From: Granulicella tundricola MP5ACTX9
GTDB taxonomy: Bacteria > Acidobacteriota > Terriglobia > Terriglobales > Acidobacteriaceae
NCBI RefSeq assembly: GCF_000178975.2
Contig: NC_015064.1
Coordinates: forward strand, 1,922,001-1,986,000
Direction: 5' to 3'
Length of the DNA stretch: 64,000 nt
The notes below the pieces were generated by a model, which was not told the origin of the DNA, searched no databases, and worked only from the letters and a program-made list of their open reading frames with translations. Below are positions 9,760 through 17,862 of the stretch, piece after piece. A program made the position numbers and the translations under genes. The first letter of the stretch is position 1. Every line of letters starts with the position of its first letter.

Positions 9760-10469
9760 CGGGCCTGGGTTCCATTCTGGCTGCGCTGCAGATCGGGGTG
9801 TGCGGTATCGCGAGTCAGCCATCCATCGCGAAGCTCGAGAGTGCGTGATCCATACGTGGCATTGAGGTCGGAATGTGTGACCTGGATCACCGTCGTACCC
9901 TCCCGGTTCAACTGCTTGAACAGATCCATGATCTCCGCGGCCTGCGCGGAGTGGAGATTGCCTGTGGGCTCATCCGCTACCAGCAACGCCGGCTTGTGGA
10001 TCACCGCACGCGCAATGCCCACAAGCTGTTGCTGGCCGCCGGATAGCTGCGATGGATAGAGATCCTTCTTGCCTACGATGCTGAAGCGGTCCAGCGTATC
10101 CGCCACCAACGCTTGCCGCTCGGCGCGATGCATGTCCTTGTACGACAGCGGAAGATCAATGTTCTCCGCCACTGTGAGATCTTCCAGCAGGTGATAGCTC
10201 TGGAAGACCATACCGATGCGCCGCCGCGCAAGCTCCGCACGCTGTTTGCGGTTCATTGTATGCACCGCCGCGTCCTCAAACAGAAACTCTCCGCGCCACT
10301 GATCGTCCAGCATGGCGAGCACGTTCAGCAGCGTGGATTTGCCCGCGCCGGATGGCCCCATGATCGTGACGAACTCGCCGAGCTCAATCGTCAGATTGAT
10401 GTTGCGCAGCACGAACAGCTCACTGTGCCCGGCTTTGTACGTGCGGTCGAGATGACTCAGTTGGATCAT
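9756..10469 (-). CDS. ABC transporter ATPase, MacB/LolD type
   Basis: Cytoplasmic ATPase that drives the FtsX-fold permeases encoded beside it. In 237 residues it has Walker A GPSGAGKST (38-46), Q-loop near VFQSYHLLEDLT, signature LSGGQQQ (142-148), Walker B ALLVADEP (161-168) and the H-loop QVTHSD. Length and the VLRNINLTIELGEFV start match MacB-type stand-alone ATPases. It lies 8 bp after the permease gene and overlaps tolC by 4 bp. Confidence 0.95.
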   Translation of the reverse strand: MIQLSHLDRTYKAGHSELFVLRNINLTIELGEFVTIMGPSGAGKSTLLNVLAMLDDQWRGEFLFEDAAVHTMNRKQRAELARRRIGMVFQSYHLLEDLTVAENIDLPLSYKDMHRAERQALVADTLDRFSIVGKKDLYPSQLSGGQQQLVGIARAVIHKPALLVADEPTGNLHSAQAAEIMDLFKQLNREGTTVIQVTHSDLNATYGSRTLELRDGWLTRDTAHPDLQRSQNGTQAR

Positions 10470-10477
10470 GGGTCTCC

Positions 10478-12997
10478 TTACTCGGTGCGAAGCGCTGAAG
10501 TTGGTTCAATCGAAGCCGCGCGCCGTGCGGGAATCGTCGCAGCGAGCAAGGCCACCAGCGCGATGAGCCCGACAACCGTGCCGAGGATCAAAGGATCAGC
10601 GGGGGAGACGCCATAGAGCTGCGTGCGGATCAGGCTGCTCAACGCCATGGCAACCGGAATCGCCACCACCACGCCCAAAGCCGCCAGCTTCAGAACATCC
10701 GTCAGTACCAAGCGGGAGACTGCAAGCCGCGTAGAACCCAGCGCCATGCGGATGCCGATCTCACGCGTCCGCTGCGCCGTAGAGTAGGCAAGCACGCCGT
10801 AGAGACCCACTCCCGCCAGCAGTGTAGCCAGGCAGCCGAAGGAGGTCGCCAGGAGCGCGATCATACGTTCGTTCGAGAGGTTCTGATCGATCTGTTCGTC
10901 CATCGTTCGCACGCTGCTCAACGCCAGCCCCGGATCGATCTGACGCATCGTGCTCCTGACAGCGGACAGGACGTCCGAGGAACTGCCGTTGTATCGCAGA
11001 TAGAAGTACAGATCGGCGGACCTGGGGGATTGATGCAGCGGGCGGTAGCAGGTGGCGGTCACATCCTCGCGCATGCCGCCATGTTTTGCGTCGCGAACCA
11101 CACCTACGATCGTTGTGTCCATCTTGGGTGTACTTCCGAAGCCATCGGTCATCGCCATCTGGCGTCCGACGCAGGCCTCGACCGACCCACAGAAATGCTT
11201 GGCGAAGGCTTGATTCACCACCGCCACCTTGGGATGATCCACAGTATCCTGTTCGTTGAAGATCCGGCCCGCAAGCAGGGGAACTTGCATGACGTTCAGG
11301 TAATCGGCGCTGATCGTAGGATCTTCGATGCTGAACGAGTCATCCGGCGGTGGCTGATAGCCCGCCACCCCGGCGCTGTTCATATTGTGATTGCCCGTCA
11401 GCTCCGGATCATCAGTCGCGGCAACTCCCGTAACTCCAGGGATCGCTTGCAGGGAGGCCATGATGCGCTGATTGAGTGCCGGCCTGGCCTCCGCGGCGTA
11501 TCCAGCCTGGGACAAATTGGTCTCAAATGTGAAGAGATGTGCCGTATTGAAGCCCACTTCCACGGAACGCAGACTCTGCATCGTGCGAAGAAACAGCCCA
11601 GAGGCCACCAGCAGAATAACGCTCAGACCAATCTGCAGGCATACCACCAGACGCCGCAGGCTCAGCAGGGAACCGGAGCCGGTCGAACTGGACTCGCGCA
11701 GAGTGGACGTCAAATTCAGATGCCGTAGCTGCAGAGCCGGAGCCAGCGAGAAGATCAGGGAGACCAGAACTGCCACACCGAAGTTGAACAGCAGCACTCG
11801 ACCATCGATGCCTGCGGAGAACGGGGTCCCGGAGTCGGGGTCAGCCAACTGGTTCACCAGCACACGCAAAGCGATCGGCGCAAGCAGCAGACCGATTGCA
11901 CCGCCACCAATTCCGATGAGCAGCCCTTCCATCAGCAGTTGTGTCACGATGCGGCCGATCCGTGCACCCAGCGCGGCCCGCAGAGAAAACTCTTTGATGC
12001 GGCTCGCGGACCGCACCAGCAAAAGGCTAGCCACGTTGACTGCGGAGATCAGTAGCACCAACACGGCCATCGCCATTACGGCCAGAAACGGCGTCTCCAG
12101 ATTAGGACGCTTGTAGGAAAAACCCCGTGCTCCCGGCAACACCAGCAGCCGGCTCTTGGTCAGGAATCCCGCGATGAAGCGCGGCGTCACCGTACCCAGA
12201 TTCTTCAACTCCTCTGCTCGTAGCGAGTGCCACAAAGGAGCCACGCCGGACGCTGCCTGTGCTGCCGAAAATCCTGGCTTCATCCGGCCCAGGATGTTCA
12301 TCCAGCGGTACTTGTGGTCGTCCAGACCACCGGAATGGGTTGTCATCTGGCCGATCATCGCCATGGGCACAAAGACCGCGGGAGTCTGTCCCCATACCGC
12401 ACTGTGAAAGCTCGGAGCCGCCACCCCGATGACCTGAAAAGGATGGTCGTTCAGAGACACAGAAGACCCGATGATGTGGGTGTCCGAAGCCAATTGATTT
12501 CGCCAGAAGTCGTAGCTCACCACCACCAGCGGATTCGCATTCACGGCTCCATCATCGGTCTGCGTAAACATCCGTCCCAGGAAGGGTTGAACGCCCAGCA
12601 CGGTGAAATAATTTCCCGTCACCATCTCCGCATCGATGGAGTGCGTATCGTTATCGTGCCGGAAAGCAGCATTTGCCGGAGACGTCCCGATCAAGCCGGA
12701 GAAAACCTGGTTCTGGTCTCTCAGGTCCTTGTACATGGGATAGGAAAAATAAGCGTCAGTATCACCGCCCGAGTCACTGGTGCCGCCGTTCCAGGGACTT
12801 TTCGTGCCTTGAAGCACAACCAGTTTTCCCGCGTCGCTCACCGGCAGAGACCGCAGCAGCGCCTGATCCAGCAAGGAAAAGATAGCCGTGTTCGCGCCAA
12901 TCCCAAGGGCCAGCGTAAGAATCGCCGTGATGGCGAAGCCGGGGGTGCGGCGAAGCTGCCGAAATGCAAAACGTAGGTCTTGTAGAGCAGTCTGCAT
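10478..12997 (-). CDS. MacB-like ABC permease (ADOP type), first copy
   Basis: 839-residue permease of the FtsX/MacB fold, probably moving hydrophobic compounds or peptides from the inner membrane or periplasm. It starts with DLRFAFRQLRRTPGFAITA, the conserved N terminus of the large acidobacterial permeases, then one membrane helix (about 20-42), a MacB periplasmic core domain (about 45-280), three helices plus one in the middle (about 295-460), a second periplasmic domain, and three C-terminal helices (about 715-830) ending in IPARRAASIEPTSALRTE. The duplicated FtsX halves make one chain equivalent to two MacB permeases. Its substrate cannot be told from sequence. It follows the second permease gene by 21 bp. 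Confidence 0.93.
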   Translation of the reverse strand: MQTALQDLRFAFRQLRRTPGFAITAILTLALGIGANTAIFSLLDQALLRSLPVSDAGKLVVLQGTKSPWNGGTSDSGGDTDAYFSYPMYKDLRDQNQVFSGLIGTSPANAAFRHDNDTHSIDAEMVTGNYFTVLGVQPFLGRMFTQTDDGAVNANPLVVVSYDFWRNQLASDTHIIGSSVSLNDHPFQVIGVAAPSFHSAVWGQTPAVFVPMAMIGQMTTHSGGLDDHKYRWMNILGRMKPGFSAAQAASGVAPLWHSLRAEELKNLGTVTPRFIAGFLTKSRLLVLPGARGFSYKRPNLETPFLAVMAMAVLVLLISAVNVASLLLVRSASRIKEFSLRAALGARIGRIVTQLLMEGLLIGIGGGAIGLLLAPIALRVLVNQLADPDSGTPFSAGIDGRVLLFNFGVAVLVSLIFSLAPALQLRHLNLTSTLRESSSTGSGSLLSLRRLVVCLQIGLSVILLVASGLFLRTMQSLRSVEVGFNTAHLFTFETNLSQAGYAAEARPALNQRIMASLQAIPGVTGVAATDDPELTGNHNMNSAGVAGYQPPPDDSFSIEDPTISADYLNVMQVPLLAGRIFNEQDTVDHPKVAVVNQAFAKHFCGSVEACVGRQMAMTDGFGSTPKMDTTIVGVVRDAKHGGMREDVTATCYRPLHQSPRSADLYFYLRYNGSSSDVLSAVRSTMRQIDPGLALSSVRTMDEQIDQNLSNERMIALLATSFGCLATLLAGVGLYGVLAYSTAQRTREIGIRMALGSTRLAVSRLVLTDVLKLAALGVVVAIPVAMALSSLIRTQLYGVSPADPLILGTVVGLIALVALLAATIPARRAASIEPTSALRTE

Positions 12998-13018
12998 ATG
13001 ATTCCTCTGGAAAGCTGT

Positions 13019-15442
13019 CTACTCAGCGCGAAGCGCTTCGGTGGGAGAGATGGAGGCGGCGCGCCGAGCCGGCAGAAGACCTGCCGCAACGCCGAAGAAA
13101 GCAAGCACAAGGGTGAGACCGCCCAACAGGCTAGCGTTTTGCGTCGCATGCAGCTCCACGACGGAACTGATTGTCCGCTGCATCGCAAGCGTCAGTAGCC
13201 ATCCACAGCCAAGTCCCGCCGTCAGCAGCAGCGTGACCCGCGTCAGGATCTGGCGTACGACCCGCGTTCTCGATGAGCCCAACGCCATGCGGATGCCGAT
13301 GTCGCGCGTCTGAAGTTCGACCTCGTGATGAACCATGCCGTAGATTCCGACTAGTGAAAGCGTCAGGGCCAGCACGGCGAAGATTCCGAACAACCATGAC
13401 TCCAGCCGCTCGAATGTCAGGGTCTCAGCCACAACCTGGTTCATCGTCAACGGCGCTCGGAAAGGTACTGAAGGATCGATCTGGTGCATCGCCTCGCGGA
13501 GTGCGTTTGAGACTGAGGCGGGGTCGCCGTTTGCAACCTGCACCACCAGCGTCATGTGGAGAAGCTCGCTTGACGCGTACTCCGCGGGAATCTGTGCGGC
13601 GGGAAGATCCATCTCCGCCATTGAAGGCTGTCCAAGGTCTTGGCGCAGATTCGACATCACTCCAACGATCGTGATCTTGTCGTTTCCCCAATCGATCTGC
13701 CGCCCTACAGCCTCTTCGCCGGGTGAAAAGAACTTGTGGACAAAGGCTTCGTTGACCGTCACGTTGATCGGCGCACCCGCGTGATCGACCGATCCGCTGA
13801 TTGTGCGGCCCTTGATCAGGTGCGCGCCGATCGCCTCCAGCGCGCCCGGCGAGATACTCCGGATCTCTGCCAGCATCTCCTGGTTCGGAGCCAGTGGTGG
13901 CTTGCCCACGATGTGCATGTCTCCGTTGGAGCCGGATTCCTGGATCGGCAGGAGGTTGATCATGCCTGCGCCCGCCACGCCCGGCAGCGCTCTCACCCGC
14001 TCCAGCAGAGGGTTGTAGAAGCTCGTCACCATATCGCGGCCAACGTAGTTTGCGGCCGTCAGGGTCACCTCTTCGGTGAGCAGCTTGTCCGGGGAGAAGC
14101 CCAGTGACGTCGAACGCATGTCATGCAGGTTCCGCAGCAGCAGCCCGGAGCAGACCAGCAGACCCATCGCAATGGCTATCTGCACCGCGATCAATGTGAA
14201 CCTCAGACGATTCTGCCCCAGGCTCGACCCTGCAGCCCCGCCTGAGCGCAGCGCCATCGCAGGTGCCAGGCGTGAGAACTGCAGCGCCGGAAGCGTTCCC
14301 GCTGTCAGCCCTGTCACAAGTGCTATCACCACCGCTGCCGCCAGCACGGGCAGGTTCAACTCCACATCCGCACCACGAGAGAGGGAACTGATCAGAAGCT
14401 GACGCATCACCTGCAGCATCCCTGCGGCCAGCAACACGCCGCCCGCGGCACCGGCCAACGAAAGCACCGCGGACTCAGTCAGTAACTGCCGCACGATGCG
14501 CCCGCGTCCAGCCCCAATTGCAGACCGTAACGCGAACTCACGCTGCCGCCTCACGCCCCGGACCAGCAGCAGACCCGCAATGTTCACGCACCCAATGATC
14601 AGCACGCCGAACACGGAAAGCACCAGCACGCGCAGAGGGCCGCCCGTCTTGCCCAAGCTGGCTTCGGACTCGGAGAGCAGATGGACCCGGCGTCCGGCCT
14701 CATCCGGATAAAGCCTGCCCAGGTTCTGAAATACCTGGCCCATATCGGCTTCCGCCTGCGACATCGTCACGCCATCCTTCAGGCGGCCGATCGTCGGCAG
14801 AAAGTGTTGTCCGCGTGTCGCAATCCGCGTGGCCGGAAGATGAAACGGACGATATAGCGCGTTGCTCACGGAAAGGGGATAACGGAAGCCTGCCGGCATC
14901 ACCCCGATCACCTCGGTTGGCGTGCCATCCAGCCGGATCTTTGACCCCACGATGTTTCTGTCCGCTCCAAACGTCTGTTTCCAGAGCTCGTACGACAGCA
15001 CCACAACATCGTTGTGTCCTGCCTTATCCTCGCCCGTGCGGAACGTCCGTCCCAGCATTGGCTGAACGCCAAAGACGTCGAAGAAGTTATCCGTCCCAGA
15101 CACGGCACGCACTGGCGTCGCACTCTGCCCGGACTCCATGTTGATGGAATCCATGCCATACCCGGCCAGCGCGCTGAGGGTCTTGTTCTCACGTCTCCAG
15201 TCCAGGTACTGCAGCCATGAGGCCGGCTGTCCATAGCCCTGCGGTGACCAGGTCCGCAGCACCACAATCGAGTCCGGATTCTTGTACGGCAGGGGACGCA
15301 CCACCATCGCATCCAGCACGCTGAACACTGCCGTCGAAACTCCGATTGCCAGCGCCATCGTGACGATCGCAAGCAGGGAGAAGCCCGGGGAACGACGCAG
15401 TTGACGGATGGCAAATCGAAGATCGGAGGCAAAGGGCAGCAT
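13019..15442 (-). CDS. MacB-like ABC permease (ADOP type), second copy
   Basis: 807-residue paralogue of the neighbouring permease with the same plan: DLRFAIRQLRRSPGFSLLA N terminus, one helix, MacB periplasmic core, central helices around VLVLSVFGVLIIGCVNIAGLLLVRG, second periplasmic domain, and three last helices ending LLPARRAASISPTEALRAE. The two copies are clearly diverged, so they may form a heterodimer or serve different substrates with the two ATPases. It starts 2 bp after the upstream ATPase stop. Confidence 0.93.
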   Translation of the reverse strand: MLPFASDLRFAIRQLRRSPGFSLLAIVTMALAIGVSTAVFSVLDAMVVRPLPYKNPDSIVVLRTWSPQGYGQPASWLQYLDWRRENKTLSALAGYGMDSINMESGQSATPVRAVSGTDNFFDVFGVQPMLGRTFRTGEDKAGHNDVVVLSYELWKQTFGADRNIVGSKIRLDGTPTEVIGVMPAGFRYPLSVSNALYRPFHLPATRIATRGQHFLPTIGRLKDGVTMSQAEADMGQVFQNLGRLYPDEAGRRVHLLSESEASLGKTGGPLRVLVLSVFGVLIIGCVNIAGLLLVRGVRRQREFALRSAIGAGRGRIVRQLLTESAVLSLAGAAGGVLLAAGMLQVMRQLLISSLSRGADVELNLPVLAAAVVIALVTGLTAGTLPALQFSRLAPAMALRSGGAAGSSLGQNRLRFTLIAVQIAIAMGLLVCSGLLLRNLHDMRSTSLGFSPDKLLTEEVTLTAANYVGRDMVTSFYNPLLERVRALPGVAGAGMINLLPIQESGSNGDMHIVGKPPLAPNQEMLAEIRSISPGALEAIGAHLIKGRTISGSVDHAGAPINVTVNEAFVHKFFSPGEEAVGRQIDWGNDKITIVGVMSNLRQDLGQPSMAEMDLPAAQIPAEYASSELLHMTLVVQVANGDPASVSNALREAMHQIDPSVPFRAPLTMNQVVAETLTFERLESWLFGIFAVLALTLSLVGIYGMVHHEVELQTRDIGIRMALGSSRTRVVRQILTRVTLLLTAGLGCGWLLTLAMQRTISSVVELHATQNASLLGGLTLVLAFFGVAAGLLPARRAASISPTEALRAE

Positions 15443-15444
15443 GA

Positions 15445-16194
15445 CTACGCTCCTGTAACGCGGCTGATCGTGGAGGGATTCTGAATCGGATCGGCGAGCA
15501 GGTGAGCCAACTCACCCTCTGCCACAACCTTGCCGTCGAAGAGGTGAATCTGCCGCTGCGCATGAGCCGCAAACCGGTTATCGTGCGTCACCATGCAGAT
15601 GGTTGAGCCTTCCGCGTGAAGCTCCGCCAGCAGCGTCATCACGGCCTCACCGTTCTTACTATCCAGGTTTCCGGTCGGCTCGTCGGCCAGCAGGATGGAG
15701 GGTGAGCCCGCCAGCGCACGCGCCACGGCTACACGCTGCTGCTGTCCACCGGAGAGCTGCGCCGGATAATGCCGCATCCGGTGCGCCATGCCCACACGCT
15801 CCAGCGCCTTGGAGACACGATCCTTACGCTCGGAGCCGGCCATGCCTGCGCGGTAGGTTAGCGGCAGCTCGACGTTTTCGAATACCGTTAGGTCGCCGAT
15901 CAGGTTGAAGCTCTGAAAGATGAAGCCGATCTCCTGGTTGCGAATCCGCGACCGCTCGGCAAAGCTCAGGTTCGCCACCTGCTTGCCGTTCAGCGTGTAC
16001 TCACCGCCGGTTGGGGTATCGAGCAGACCGAGGATGGAAAGGAGTGTGGACTTGCCGCAGCCGGACGGCCCGGACATCGCCACATATTCGCCTCGAGCGA
16101 TGCCAAGATGAATGCCGGAGAGCGCATGGGTCTCAATCTCGTCGGTGTAGAAGACCTTCGTCAAGCCATTGATATTGATCAGAGATTCAGACAC
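15445..16194 (-). CDS. ABC transporter ATPase, MacB/LolD type
   Basis: Second ATPase of the operon, 249 residues from a GTG at 16194. I prefer this start because AAGGAG lies 9 bp upstream and because the longer frame to 16257 would overlap the adaptor gene by 34 bp. Walker A is GPSGCGKST (about 42-50), the signature LSGGQQQRVAVARALAG and Walker B ILLADEPTGNLDS are intact, and the H-loop is MVTHDN. It is closer to canonical LolD/MacB ATPases than the ATPase at 9756-10469, which carries HSAQ instead of DS after GNL. Confidence 0.94.
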   Translation of the reverse strand: MSESLININGLTKVFYTDEIETHALSGIHLGIARGEYVAMSGPSGCGKSTLLSILGLLDTPTGGEYTLNGKQVANLSFAERSRIRNQEIGFIFQSFNLIGDLTVFENVELPLTYRAGMAGSERKDRVSKALERVGMAHRMRHYPAQLSGGQQQRVAVARALAGSPSILLADEPTGNLDSKNGEAVMTLLAELHAEGSTICMVTHDNRFAAHAQRQIHLFDGKVVAEGELAHLLADPIQNPSTISRVTGA

Positions 16195-16223
16195 GGATAA
16201 AGCTCCTTTTGCTTGCCTTTTGA

Positions 16224-17480
16224 CTACTGAAGTCTTACGCGGTCGGTTGAGTCCCACTTGGACATGTCGGAGAGGATGACGGAGTCGCCCGCATTCAGCC
16301 CGGACAACACCTCCATGCTGTTCACGGAAGCCCGGCCTACCTTCACCGAGACCCGCGTCGCCGTCTTTCCGTCCGCATCGACACGGAACAGGGAGATCGT
16401 CGAGTTCTCATTGCCCACAGCCGGCCGTCCGATATAGAGCACATCGCTCAACCGGTCCAGGTCGATCGTTCCGTCCACGGACAGGTCAGGCCGGGCGCCC
16501 TGCGGCAGAGCGCCAGCCAGTTCTACGTCAACGGTGACCGTTCCGTTCTGTACCGCCGGATCAATTCGCATCACCTTGCCCAGGATCACGCCGTTATGCG
16601 TATCGATCTCGGATGGCTGACCGATCTGGATATCCCGCGCCTGTGTCTCCGGAATCTTCAGGGAAGCCTTCAACTGGTCTGGCTGCACGACCTTCGCAAG
16701 CGTCGTCCCAATCGCCACATGCTCTCCTACCTGATGTGGAAGATCGACCAGAACGCCGGCAATGCCCGCACGTACGCTCAGCGCAGCCTGCTGCTTCTGC
16801 CGCAGCCCCAGCATGGCCTGCGCCTGCGCCACCTTGGTCTGCTGCACTGCCACCTGCGTCGCAATCGCTTTTTCGTTCAGGTCGTAGCGTTGATGCTCGA
16901 TATCGTTGCGTTGACTCAGCTCATCTGCCTTGCCCTTGGAGGCCGAGTATGTCAATCCACTGATCACGCCCAGGTCATAGAGACTCTTGTCCGTCTGCGA
17001 TTGCAGCGCTGCCTGCTTCTGATCCGCGGAGACCGTCGCCGCACCTGCCTGCTGCGTCATCAGATCGCTGCGCAGCCGAGCCTTTACGTTCAACAGGTCC
17101 GCCTCAGCTGCCTTCAGTTGCAGTCCGGCATCCAGCATCTCCTGCTGCACCTCCGGGTCCACCAGGTCCATCAGGATCGTGTCCGGTTCGACCTTTGCGC
17201 CCGGCAGTACTCGGATGCGGATCACCGTCGCCTCAGTCTCGGCCGGGATCAACCGGATGCGGTCCTCACGGGGAACCAGCGTGCCGGGTCCGCGCACCTG
17301 TCGGAGCAAGGCCCCGCGCTTGACCACATCAGTCCATACCGGACCGTCGACCGTCGGAATCGCAGGCTTCAATCGAAGGATCAGGAAACCAACAACGGCG
17401 ATCACCGCGATAAAAGAGGCGGCGTAGAGAAAGTTACGGCGACGTTTCTGGCGTTTCAGGTCTGGTCGTGAGATATCCAT
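16224..17480 (-). CDS. HlyD/MacA-type periplasmic adaptor
   Basis: Membrane-fusion protein linking the permeases to TolC. From ATG 17480 it is 418 residues: a basic N terminus (RPDLKRQKRRR), one membrane anchor (about 17-36), a lipoyl/barrel-sandwich half, an alpha-helical coiled-coil hairpin (about 105-210) rich in Ala and Gln, the second lipoyl half around SVRAGIAGVLVDLPHQVGEHV, and a beta-barrel and membrane-proximal C terminus. A TTG start at 17525 would add 15 residues with no signal character. First gene of the operon. No clear ribosome binding site precedes the ATG. Confidence 0.92.
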   Translation of the reverse strand: MDISRPDLKRQKRRRNFLYAASFIAVIAVVGFLILRLKPAIPTVDGPVWTDVVKRGALLRQVRGPGTLVPREDRIRLIPAETEATVIRIRVLPGAKVEPDTILMDLVDPEVQQEMLDAGLQLKAAEADLLNVKARLRSDLMTQQAGAATVSADQKQAALQSQTDKSLYDLGVISGLTYSASKGKADELSQRNDIEHQRYDLNEKAIATQVAVQQTKVAQAQAMLGLRQKQQAALSVRAGIAGVLVDLPHQVGEHVAIGTTLAKVVQPDQLKASLKIPETQARDIQIGQPSEIDTHNGVILGKVMRIDPAVQNGTVTVDVELAGALPQGARPDLSVDGTIDLDRLSDVLYIGRPAVGNENSTISLFRVDADGKTATRVSVKVGRASVNSMEVLSGLNAGDSVILSDMSKWDSTDRVRLQ

Positions 17481-17492
17481 CGTAGAGCAAGG

Positions 17493-17510
17493 ATGCACGC
17501 AGGCGGCCAA
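17493..17510 (-). promoter_or_regulatory. Candidate sigma54 promoter for the efflux operon
   Basis: On the minus strand TTGGCCGCCTGCGTGCAT has GG and GC exactly 10 bases apart, with TGGC and TGCA flanks resembling the -24/-12 consensus TGGCAC-N5-TTGCA. It is the only GG-N10-GC I found between the dyads and the ATG. Transcription would begin only a few bases before the ATG at 17480, giving a leaderless or nearly leaderless message, which weakens the call. Confidence 0.35.
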
Positions 17511-17560
17511 ACCACAATCGAACAAAACACCAGCAATTCACCGATAACCGATACGTGCGG

Positions 17561-17597
17561 CTGTTCGGGGCTGAACAGCAGTGTCCACTTCCGGACA
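17561..17597. promoter_or_regulatory. Tandem dyads, candidate NtrC-type activator sites
   Basis: Two inverted repeats share the pattern TGTYC-N6-GRACA: CTGTTC/GAACAG at 17561-17578 and TGTCC/GGACA at 17582-17597. Their centres are 20 bp apart, about two helical turns. They lie some 80-115 bp upstream of the start of the efflux operon, the usual position for enhancer sites of NtrC-family activators, and the operon encodes such an activator. Confidence 0.5.
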
Positions 17598-17803
17598 AGC
17601 GATGGCCTCAAAATCACGAGGCTATCAATCGCTGGTTCGTGATTCCCCGGCCGATGGGGTTTGTATTGGTGCGTGCAGCGTTCTGGCGTGGCGGAGGCAG
17701 CGGAGGGGATGCGGGAGAAATTCCAGCCCCTGGCTGGGATGGGATAGTGTTCGTGGAGGAAAGCCCGGCTGTTTGTAGGTCCTCGATCACGTGTCGAAGC
17801 GCC

Positions 17804-17862
17804 CCTCTAATCCGAACAGCAACATCAGATTCCCGTTGAGAATGACAAACAAATCAGAACTG
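17804..17862. repeat. Short copy of the AACNGC / AGAATGAC intergenic repeat
   Basis: The 14-mer CCTCTAATCCGAAC at 17804-17817 recurs at 52855-52868. It is followed by AGCAACATCAGATTCCCG and GAGAATGACAAACAAA, matching the module seen at 52.7-53.3 and 56.6-56.8 kb. The rest of the 17511-17803 gap holds the regulatory dyads and no convincing gene; the plus-strand frame at 17555-17839 has no family likeness. Confidence 0.6.

Noticed and set aside
17555..17839. Plus-strand frame of 94 codons in the gap upstream of the efflux operon
   Set aside because: No recognisable domain, no ribosome binding site, and the stretch contains the regulatory dyads and a repeat module.
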